Origin: Burkholderiales bacterium
GTDB taxonomy: Bacteria; Pseudomonadota; Gammaproteobacteria; Burkholderiales; SG8-41
Assembly: GCA_005800795.1 (NCBI GenBank)
Contig: SYEN01000221.1
Span: forward strand, 1-7,934
Length of the DNA stretch: 7,934 bases
Direction of reading: 5' to 3'
Shown: positions 1-5,443 of the stretch, in pieces
Numbering within the stretch: position 1 is the first letter of the stretch
How the letters are laid out: each line of letters opens with the position of its first letter
Notes under the pieces: model-generated
Database searches by the model: none
Seen by the model: only the letters and a program-made list of their open reading frames with translations
What the model was told of the DNA's origin: nothing
Translations under genes and position numbers: made by a program

Positions 1-40
1 GCCGTTGCTGGATTCTGTAGGCATGAGTGGGCTTGAGTGC

Positions 41-140
41 GTGAACGGGTGAACGGGTGAACTCTCCTCTCCCCGTGAAACGGGGAGAGGAGGTTTTCTT
101 GGGGTTACTCGTTCACTTATTCAGCCGTTCACTCGTTCAC
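41..140. repeat. Nested palindromic element: GTGAAC/GTTCAC arms around a strong hairpin
   Basis: GTGAAC occurs at 41-46, 49-54 and 57-62, an exact 8-base period (GTGAACGG, GTGAACGG, GTGAAC). On the far side its reverse complement GTTCAC occurs at 111-116, 127-132 and 135-140, the last two again 8 apart. Between the arms lies a perfect 12-bp hairpin (64-75 with 81-92). Just outside the left arm TGAGTG is repeated at 24-29 and 34-39. The whole block is therefore an imperfect inverted repeat built of short tandem units. It sits in the non-coding gap after the stop of the leftward crotonase gene. It could be a dispersed REP-like intergenic element, or a terminator elaborated by slippage. I see no transposase or target-site duplication. 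Confidence 0.7.
64..100 (+). terminator. Hairpin with T-rich tail, candidate rho-independent terminator (rightward)
   Basis: The stem pairs 64-75 (CTCCTCTCCCCG) with 81-92 (CGGGGAGAGGAG), 12 bp without mismatch, around a 5-base TGAAA loop. On the plus strand it is followed by GTTTTCTT, which looks like an intrinsic terminator for a gene entering from the left edge. Read leftward, as an end for the crotonase transcript, the hairpin is equally stable but its tail is AGTTCACC with no T-run, so bidirectional termination is less certain. The same hairpin is the core of the nested repeat around it and may be a REP-like palindrome instead. Confidence 0.45.
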
Positions 141-150
141 GAGGTTAAAA

Positions 151-1047
151 CTACTTCTTCTTCCGCATTGACGGCGGCGCATTCAAATCCCGCGCATTGC
201 CGTCCAGATAATCTGCCAGCATTTTCTTGTCGCGCAGGCGGAATTTCTGGAAGTTAGGCTTGCGCTTTTGCAGGAAGGCGTTCATGCCTTCTGCGGCTTC
301 TTCCGATCCCCACACGTGAGCCAGCAACTCCATGCCCTGCTGCCATGAGGCATACAGCATGTCGGATTCGGAGTTGAGCGATTTCTTGGTCATGCGAATG
401 GTCAGCGCGCTATGGCCCTTCATGGTTTCGCACCACTTCAACGTCTCGGCGCGCAGGTCTTTTTGCGGCACGCACTTGTTGATGAGACCGACTTCGGCTG
501 CTTCTTTCGCGCCAAAACGGCGTGCGCAGAAAATCATTTCGCGCGCGAGGCGCTCGCCGATGATGCGCGGGATGTATTGCGTGGCGCCCACGGTCGGGCA
601 GGCACCAACTTTGGCGCCGGTTTGGCCCAGCACCGCGTTTTCAGAGGCAATCGCTAAGTCGCACCACAGCGCGAGTTCATGGCCCCCGCCCATGCACCAG
701 CCGTTGATCATGGCGATCACCGGGATCGGCAAGCCGCGTATGGTCATCGCCAAGCCGAGCATGCGGTCGTTCCACATATAGGCGTTGTTAAAATTCAGCC
801 GTTTCATGGCGTAAAAATCGCCACCGGCGGAAAACGACTGATTGCCCGCGCCGGTAATCACCGCGCACACAATCGACGGGTCTTCACGCGTAGATTTCAG
901 CGCGTCGATCATTTCATCCAGCGATTGCTCGCGGAAGCAGTTCAGCACGCGCGGCCGGTTGATGGTGATCCAGGCCACCTGATCCACCACCTCGTACAGA
1001 ATATCCGTGTATTTTTTCTTTGCGGGTTTCTTTTTGCTGGCAGCCAT
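151..1047 (-). CDS. Enoyl-CoA hydratase/isomerase (crotonase) family protein, MenB/BadI-like
   Basis: A 298-residue crotonase, predicted to be cytosolic and to act on an acyl-CoA thioester. Oxyanion-hole segments are visible: FSAGGDF (residues 72-78) and the GWCMGGGHELALWCDLAIAS stretch (116-135). LGQTGAKVG (140-148) and the C-terminal NAFLQKRKPNFQKF (256-269) resemble naphthoate synthase MenB and 2-ketocyclohexanecarboxyl-CoA hydrolase BadI more than ordinary enoyl-CoA hydratases. The MenB GSFDGG and BadI GSVDPG loop is here GACPTVG (148-154), so the family's active-site Asp is replaced by Pro151. The true substrate is therefore unknown. Lysine-rich tails lie at both ends (KKKPAKKK near residues 5-12, RKKK at the end), with an extension of about 28 residues past the usual C-terminus. 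I start at ATG 1047 because GAGGAG lies 8 bases upstream (1056-1061); the GTG at 1056 overlaps that ribosome site. The gene is divergent from the Bug gene. Confidence 0.9.
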   Translation of the reverse strand: MAASKKKPAKKKYTDILYEVVDQVAWITINRPRVLNCFREQSLDEMIDALKSTREDPSIVCAVITGAGNQSFSAGGDFYAMKRLNFNNAYMWNDRMLGLAMTIRGLPIPVIAMINGWCMGGGHELALWCDLAIASENAVLGQTGAKVGACPTVGATQYIPRIIGERLAREMIFCARRFGAKEAAEVGLINKCVPQKDLRAETLKWCETMKGHSALTIRMTKKSLNSESDMLYASWQQGMELLAHVWGSEEAAEGMNAFLQKRKPNFQKFRLRDKKMLADYLDGNARDLNAPPSMRKKK

Positions 1048-1076
1048 GACAACCACTCCTCGAATTTAAAGTGAAC

Positions 1077-1104
1077 GAAAACCTGAAAACGGATTTGAAA
1101 ACGG
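1077..1104. promoter_or_regulatory. Triple GAAAAC direct repeat in the divergent promoter region, possible operator
   Basis: GAAAAC occurs at 1077-1082, 1085-1090 and 1097-1102. The last two lie within an exact TGAAAACGG repeat (1084-1092 and 1096-1104) with a 12-base period, close to one helical turn. The block lies about 30 bases upstream of the crotonase start and 33 bases before the proposed -35 of the divergent Bug gene. A regulator bound here could control both genes. Nothing in the window encodes an obvious regulator, and chance repetition in an A-rich spacer cannot be excluded. Confidence 0.3.
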
Positions 1105-1136
1105 CTATGCGATTTTAGCAGAACAGCGTGCGGCGA

Positions 1137-1165
1137 TTGACAAGCCCGCGCGCGGTAACTATCGT
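1137..1165 (+). promoter_or_regulatory. Candidate sigma70 promoter for the Bug gene
   Basis: A perfect TTGACA at 1137-1142 is followed, after a 17-base spacer, by TATCGT at 1160-1165 (four of six matches to TATAAT). This predicts transcription starting near 1172, about 34 bases before ATG 1206. It argues against the longer GTG-initiated frame from 1128, which would begin upstream of the transcript. The -10 element is weak, so the call is moderate. Confidence 0.42.
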
Positions 1166-1205
1166 GCCTGCTCTCGATATCCGTGATCATGTGGAATTGC
1201 CACTC

Positions 1206-2195
1206 ATGTCCATACCTCGTTGCCTGACTGGCGCGATTGTGTTTGTAGCGCCGTGTTTTCTGTATTTTTCCAGTGCGGGTGCCGCGCTGGTTCAAACCTA
1301 CCCGGCGCGGCTGGTGAGGGTGATCGTGCCTTTCGTGCCTGGAGGGCCGACGGACGTGCAGGGCCGCTGGGCGGCGCAGCAATTGTCGACCGTGCTGGGC
1401 CAGCAGTTCATAGTGGAAAATCGCGGCGGTGGTGGCGGCGTGCCGGGCACCGAGGCCGTGGTGCGCGCCGCGGCAGACGGCTATACGTTGCTCGCCGGCA
1501 ACCCCGGCCCGCTGACGGTTTCGCCCAGCGTGAACGCAAAAATGCCTTATGACACGCTGCGCGATCTGTCGCCGATATTTTTGATTGCGCGCACGGCAAG
1601 CTGCCTGATGGTGCACCCAAACGTGCCGGCCAGGGGCATCAAGGAGTTTGTCGCTCTGGCCAAGGTGCAGCCCGGCAAAATCAACTATGGATCGCCGGGA
1701 GTTGGCACCGTTGGCCATTTCGCCACGGAACTGTTCGCCACGCAGGCTGGCATCAAGCTGAATCACGTGCCGTACAAGGGCGCGGCGCAGTACACGGTTG
1801 ATCTCATTGCCGGTCACATCGAGGTTGCCATCAATCAGTTCGCGACGTGCGCGCCATTGCAGCAGGCCGGCAAGTTGCGGGCGATTGGTGCGACGTCCGA
1901 AAAGCGCTCGCCGCTATTGCCGAATTTGCCGACCATTGCCGAACAGGGCCTTACCGGTTTCGTGAGTTACAACTGGAACGGCGTTCTGGCGCCTGCGAAA
2001 ACGCCGCGTGAAGTCATCACGCGTGTGCACGAGGTGTTAGCCAGGCAATTGGCCGCGCCGGAGCATCGCGACAGCTTCGTGAATCAGGGCCACGAGGTCA
2101 GCGGGCTGGGGCCGGACGACTACATGAATTTCATCCGCTCGGAAATCGACAAGTGGGCGCGTGTGGCGAAGGCGGCGGGGATACAGAAGCAATAA
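1206..2195 (+). CDS. Tripartite tricarboxylate transporter substrate-binding protein (Bug/TctC family)
   Basis: A periplasmic solute-binding protein of 329 residues, a normal length for the family. The N-terminus is a signal peptide: a short basic start, a hydrophobic stretch (residues 8-24) and a small-residue site near SSAGA/A (about residues 26-27). Family landmarks follow: VPFVPGGPTDVQGR (41-54), ENRGGGGGVPGTEAV (71-85), DGYTLL (91-96), VPYKGAAQYTVDLIAGHIE (188-206) and the ATSEKRSPLLPNLPTIAEQG region (229-248). Bug proteins usually bind carboxylates or aromatic acids; the ligand cannot be read from the sequence. No membrane partners (TctA/TctB) are nearby, which is common for orphan Bug genes in Burkholderiales. 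ATG 1206 is chosen because it puts the signal peptide at the N-terminus and lies downstream of the proposed promoter. The ribosome site is weak (GTGGAA). A longer GTG start at 1128 is possible but less likely. Confidence 0.93.
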   Translation: MSIPRCLTGAIVFVAPCFLYFSSAGAALVQTYPARLVRVIVPFVPGGPTDVQGRWAAQQLSTVLGQQFIVENRGGGGGVPGTEAVVRAAADGYTLLAGNPGPLTVSPSVNAKMPYDTLRDLSPIFLIARTASCLMVHPNVPARGIKEFVALAKVQPGKINYGSPGVGTVGHFATELFATQAGIKLNHVPYKGAAQYTVDLIAGHIEVAINQFATCAPLQQAGKLRAIGATSEKRSPLLPNLPTIAEQGLTGFVSYNWNGVLAPAKTPREVITRVHEVLARQLAAPEHRDSFVNQGHEVSGLGPDDYMNFIRSEIDKWARVAKAAGIQKQ

Positions 2196-2255
2196 TCAGG
2201 GATATTTCGTAAGTAATTGTTTTTATTGAAATTTTTTATTTGATAAGGAAGCGTC

Positions 2256-3440
2256 ATGGCCACCAAAGAACCTCCGTATTTCATGTATTTCCCCGGCAAC
2301 TATCGCTGGTCGGCGGCGTTCATCAACATGATGGGTTCGGCGGCCTATGGCGGCTCGGACATCGGCGAAATCCACAAAATCGGCGTGTTGCTGAAAAACG
2401 CCGCACCCGATGATGATGAGGCGTGGTTTCGCGCCTGCGAAAAAGTTGCGGATGGCGTGCGCGCGCATGCGGAAAAATTCGAAGCCACCGGTCACTGCGT
2501 CTCGGCGGCGCATGCGTATCTGCGCGCCTGCAATTATTACCAGATGGCCGAGCGCTTTCGCACACCCAAGGATGAACTGGCGCTGAAAATATTCAGGCAG
2601 GGCGTTGATTGCTTTCAGAAGCACGCCAGGCTCACCGACGTGAAAATTGAAATCGTCGAAATTCCTTTTGGGCCGAATGGCAAAGAGAGCCTGCCCGGTT
2701 ACTTCGTGCATTCTTCCGCGGCTTCCGCCGCAGGCAAGCGCGCGCCGTGTGTGGTGTTTTTTGACGGTCTTGATGTCACCAAGGAGATCCAGTTTACGCG
2801 CGGTGTCACCGATCTCATCAAGCGCGGTATTCACGTGCTGATCATGGACGGCCCCGGCACCGGCGAGGCGATCCGCTTTCGCGGCAATGTGCTGCGGCAT
2901 GATTACGAAGTCGCAGGCAGTGCGTGCATGGATTGGCTGGAAAAGCGTCCCGAGGTCAACGCCAAAAAAGTCGGCGTGGTGGCGATCAGCCTTGGCGGCT
3001 ACTACGCGCCGCGCATCGCCTCGATGGAGCCGCGCTTTGCCGCGTGCATCGCGTGGGGCGCCATCTGGGATTACTACGGTACCTGGAAAAAGCGTATCGA
3101 TTCCAAATTCAAGACCTCACTGTCGGTGCCCGGCCACCATATCATGTGGATATTGGGCGTGAATTCGCTCGAAGAGGCGCTGAAAAAACTGGAGCCGTAT
3201 CAGCTCGACGGCGTGGTGCAAAAAATGCGCTGCCCGTTCCTGATCGTGCATGGTGCCAAAGACGAACAGATTTCGCTTACCGATGCTCAGGCGCTCTACA
3301 ACGCGTCCGGCTCGTCCGACAAAACGCTGCGCGTGTTCACCGCCGAAGAAGGCGGCTCCCAGCACTGCCAGCGCGACTACCTGACGCTGGGTGTGGCGAC
3401 GATGTGGGACTGGTTCGAGGACAAGTTGGTGCGGGCGTAG
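2256..3440 (+). CDS. Alpha/beta hydrolase, FrsA / 2,6-dihydroxypseudooxynicotine hydrolase-like
   Basis: A 394-residue serine hydrolase with no signal peptide, so cytosolic. An N-terminal helical region (about residues 50-125, with WFRACEKVADGV and AYLRACNYYQMAERF) matches the cap/dimerisation domain of the nicotine-pathway C-C hydrolase and FrsA-like esterases. The catalytic fold follows: strand and oxyanion region VVFFDGLDVTKE (166-177), MDGPGTGEA (197-205), nucleophile elbow AISLGG with Ser245, acid Asp336 in VHGAKDEQ, and His370 in GGSQHCQ. The triad looks complete, so the protein should be active. Whether it cleaves a C-C bond or an ester/amide is not readable from the sequence. The start is supported by AAGGAA 5-6 bases upstream. 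It lies 60 bases after the Bug gene on the same strand and 31 bases before the zinc-ribbon gene, so it may degrade or activate the solute captured by the Bug protein. That link is inference. Confidence 0.88.
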   Translation: MATKEPPYFMYFPGNYRWSAAFINMMGSAAYGGSDIGEIHKIGVLLKNAAPDDDEAWFRACEKVADGVRAHAEKFEATGHCVSAAHAYLRACNYYQMAERFRTPKDELALKIFRQGVDCFQKHARLTDVKIEIVEIPFGPNGKESLPGYFVHSSAASAAGKRAPCVVFFDGLDVTKEIQFTRGVTDLIKRGIHVLIMDGPGTGEAIRFRGNVLRHDYEVAGSACMDWLEKRPEVNAKKVGVVAISLGGYYAPRIASMEPRFAACIAWGAIWDYYGTWKKRIDSKFKTSLSVPGHHIMWILGVNSLEEALKKLEPYQLDGVVQKMRCPFLIVHGAKDEQISLTDAQALYNASGSSDKTLRVFTAEEGGSQHCQRDYLTLGVATMWDWFEDKLVRA

Positions 3441-3471
3441 ATCGCGCGCAAGCAAACCAAGGGGTGCGGCA

Positions 3472-4641
3472 ATGGCAGAAACCTGGGGCGCGGCACCGGA
3501 CAAACCGGCGCCCGAAGCGAATAACGAAGCGAAAAAATCTGACGGCGAAGTCAAGGCACGCGTCAAGCACACGTGCCCCGCATGCGGCGGTGAAGCCGTC
3601 TGGAATCCGGGCAAGCAGGTGCTGGCGTGCGCTTTTTGCGGCACGGTGGTGCCGGGCACGGAAGACGGCGATGCCGGCAAGATCATCGAGCACGATCTGG
3701 CGGCGGCGCTGCGCGGCATACCCGACACGCAGCGAGGCTGGGGTGCGCAAAAGCAGCAGGTGAAGTGCCAGAGTTGTCACGCGATTTCGGTGTTTGATGC
3801 CGCGCGGCAATCGCAGGGGTGCGGCTTTTGCGGTGCGACGCAGTTAGTGCCGTACGAGGAAGTAAAGGACGCGTTCTCGCCGGAAAGCCTGTTGCCGATG
3901 AAAATCGACCACAACAAGGCGCGCGAATTGATCAAGTCCTGGTACGGCTCGCGCTGGTTCGCGCTGAACCGGCTGAAAAAGGCCGCGCTCACCGATACCG
4001 TGAAAGGCCTGTACATTCCCTACTGGACGTTCGATGCCCAGGCGGATGCCGACTGGGAAGCTGAAGCCGGTTACCACTACAACGAAACCGAGGAATTCAC
4101 TGATAGCTCGGGCAACCGACAGACGCGCCAAATACAGCGCACGCGCTGGGAGTTTGCCAGCGGCCGCCTGGATCATTTTTTTGACGACGAACTGGTGCCC
4201 GCGTCACTGGGTGTGCAGGCGAATCATCTGCGTGCGGTGGAGCCGTTTCCGACAGCGGACTTGGCCACCTACGATCCGGCGTATTTGTCGGGCTGGGTGG
4301 TGGAGCGCTATCAGATTGATCTCGTGGCCGCCGCGCAAAAATCACGCGACGCGATGCTGAATCAGGTGCAATCACTGTGCGCGCGCGCTGTGCCTGGCGA
4401 CACGCACCGCAATTTGCGCGTAAACACACGCTTCAGCGGGCAAACCTTCAAACACATCCTCGCCCCGCTGTGGATGATGCAGTACCGCTACGGCGCGACG
4501 AATTTTCAGGTGGTGATGAATGGCTACACCGGCAAAATCTCCGGCGATTATCCAAAGAGCTGGGTGAAGATTTTGTTCACGGCGCTGGCGGTGATTATTG
4601 TGCTAATGATTTTATTTAGTGCAATGGCGGGTGGAAAATAA
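3472..4641 (+). CDS. Double zinc-ribbon protein with C-terminal transmembrane anchor
   Basis: A 389-residue protein. After a charged N-terminal tail, two four-cysteine zinc ribbons are visible: C35-x2-C38 with C53-x2-C56, and C99-x2-C102 with C117-x2-C120. Then LLPMKID (140-146), a Trp-rich stretch (WYGSRWFALNRLKK, 157-170) and KGLYIPYWTFDA (178-189) lead a beta-rich middle domain. Near the end come NGYTGKISGDYPKSWVK (350-366) and one hydrophobic helix (about 367-385), which predicts a tail-anchored protein with a cytosolic bulk. Relatives are usually annotated as zinc-ribbon or TFIIB-type zinc-finger proteins, and sometimes wrongly as PriA helicase; no helicase motif is present. Function is unknown. 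From general knowledge, relatives tend to sit beside SPFH/virion-core-like genes, but none is here. ATG 3472 follows AAGGGG about 7 bases upstream. An earlier in-frame start inside the hydrolase gene (3391) would add 27 unrelated residues. Confidence 0.85.
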   Translation: MAETWGAAPDKPAPEANNEAKKSDGEVKARVKHTCPACGGEAVWNPGKQVLACAFCGTVVPGTEDGDAGKIIEHDLAAALRGIPDTQRGWGAQKQQVKCQSCHAISVFDAARQSQGCGFCGATQLVPYEEVKDAFSPESLLPMKIDHNKARELIKSWYGSRWFALNRLKKAALTDTVKGLYIPYWTFDAQADADWEAEAGYHYNETEEFTDSSGNRQTRQIQRTRWEFASGRLDHFFDDELVPASLGVQANHLRAVEPFPTADLATYDPAYLSGWVVERYQIDLVAAAQKSRDAMLNQVQSLCARAVPGDTHRNLRVNTRFSGQTFKHILAPLWMMQYRYGATNFQVVMNGYTGKISGDYPKSWVKILFTALAVIIVLMILFSAMAGGK

Positions 4642-4664
4642 TTGTTTAAAATCCAATAGTTATA

Positions 4665-4690
4665 TCAATTTCGCCAATATGTTGAATTGA
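4665..4690. other. Imperfect dyad in the AT-rich spacer before the membrane-protein locus
   Basis: TCAATT (4665-4670) pairs with AATTGA (4685-4690), and inside it CAA (4675-4677) pairs with TTG (4682-4684) around a TATG loop, with a four-base bulge on the left arm. The spacer 4642-4700 is clearly AT-richer than its surroundings. No T-run follows, so this is a poor terminator. It could be an operator or chance. Confidence 0.2.
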
Positions 4691-4700
4691 GAGAGTTAAG

Positions 4701-4775
4701 ATGTATTTTCTGGGGCAAGTGAGACCAAGGACAGTCAATACTTGGCGAAGATTGGCCAGGCCCATACCGAGCTAG
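4701..4775 (+). pseudogene. 24-codon ORF in frame with, and abutting, the membrane-protein gene (possible severed N-terminus)
   Basis: ATG 4701 opens a 24-codon frame that ends with TAG at 4773-4775, directly followed by the GTG taken as the start of the next gene in the same frame. A weak purine-rich GAGAG lies 5 bases upstream (4691-4695). The peptide begins MYFLGQVRPRT and ends with the basic, proline-containing stretch WRRLARPIPS, a plausible cytosolic head for the hydrophobic helix that starts right after the stop. The simplest reading is that one base change turned a sense codon into amber in a longer gene. Alternatives are a translated leader peptide coupled to the downstream start, or a meaningless short frame. 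Confidence 0.4.
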
Positions 4776-5339
4776 GTGCTGCTTGTGGGGGCTGCATGGT
4801 TTGGAGGATTTCTTCTCAATCCACTAGTCTTGGTGGCGTTCCTCATCTGCATAGCTGGACTCAGCGCAGTTCATTTTGGAAACGCACGTGCTTCCCCTGT
4901 TATCAGATCACGTCGCATAGTGCCCGCCTACCTTGTCGCTCTTGTGGTCTGCGCATTGGTTAGCGCAGCGGTCGCGTACGTATCCCCCGAGGAAGCATTA
5001 TTGAGGTGGAAGGTGTCGCCAGAGAACTACTGGGCTGTGCAAATGAATGAGTTTGTACTAACTTTTACGTTTACTGCCTATGTAAGTTTTCTCGGAATCG
5101 CTATTGTTGGTCTGCCGATTATCATGACTCTAGGTCGCCGTGGTTTCGCGACGATTCCAATCGTGCTACTAGCGGCAGTGATCGTCTCGCTTACAGTTAC
5201 GATCCTATTGACTGTCGGTGACGATCCGCCCTTTCGGCACTTTTTCGCGCTTGCAAAAGAGGCCGTGTTCGGTCATCTTGCAGTTGCGCTGGGTTTTTGC
5301 GTAGGGGCAGGTCTCCCGTGGCGGCAGAAAAGCGCATAG
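4776..5339 (+). CDS. Unrecognised multi-pass membrane protein (possibly N-terminally truncated)
   Basis: Up to 187 residues, mostly hydrophobic. I count four or five membrane segments: about residues 3-31 (one long or two short), 49-69, 93-115, 124-147 and 160-180. Between them are basic loops (NARASPVIRSRR at 36-47, GRR at 120-122) and one acidic/amphipathic loop (SPEENLL-like region, 70-90). The positive-inside pattern is plausible, but I recognise no family. Candidate starts are GTG 4776, immediately after an in-frame TAG, and GTG 4785, which has AGGTG six bases upstream; neither is compelling. The upstream frame 4701-4775 continues without shift, so the ancestral gene may have begun at 4701. 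Codon use (CTA, ACT, GTA, TTA) and GC content differ from the neighbours, suggesting separate acquisition. It is convergent with the rubredoxin reductase gene. Confidence 0.6.
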   Translation: MLLVGAAWFGGFLLNPLVLVAFLICIAGLSAVHFGNARASPVIRSRRIVPAYLVALVVCALVSAAVAYVSPEEALLRWKVSPENYWAVQMNEFVLTFTFTAYVSFLGIAIVGLPIIMTLGRRGFATIPIVLLAAVIVSLTVTILLTVGDDPPFRHFFALAKEAVFGHLAVALGFCVGAGLPWRQKSA

Positions 5340-5443
5340 TAGTTCATGTTTTGACTTCGCATTGCGCTTTACTCCATATGGGCTATAGGTTGAGGCGGTG
5401 AACGATTCCCGCAAGTAATTCTTGAGTCAACGCAGCTGGAAAG

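Noticed and set aside
1128..1205. Extended N-terminus of the Bug protein from GTG 1128
   Set aside because: It would place 26 charged residues before the signal peptide and start upstream of the likely transcription start. ATG 1206 gives a normal exported protein.
942..1817. Long leftward open frame of 291 codons overlapping the crotonase start and the Bug gene
   Set aside because: It is antisense to the Bug gene and out of frame with the crotonase. Its product is Arg/His-rich with no recognisable motif, typical of a shadow frame in GC-rich DNA.
2217..2250. AT-rich spacer before the hydrolase as a promoter (TTGTTT, TTGAAA)
   Set aside because: Neither -35-like hexamer has a -10 at a suitable distance that does not overlap the ribosome site.
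2223..2900. Leftward open frame of 225 codons antisense to the hydrolase
   Set aside because: The opposite strand encodes a hydrolase with a full catalytic triad and a good ribosome site. The antisense product has no family features.
2924..3763. Rightward open frame of 279 codons bridging the hydrolase and the zinc-ribbon gene
   Set aside because: It runs through both real genes in another frame and its product is Arg/Ala-rich low-quality sequence, so it is a shadow.
3117..3810. Two leftward open frames antisense to the hydrolase end and the zinc-ribbon gene start
   Set aside because: Both are antisense to well-supported genes. Their Cys/Pro/Arg-rich products reflect the complementary codons.
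5340..5443. Terminator between the convergent membrane-protein and rubredoxin reductase genes
   Set aside because: I looked for one here and found no stem of useful length followed by a T-run on either strand.
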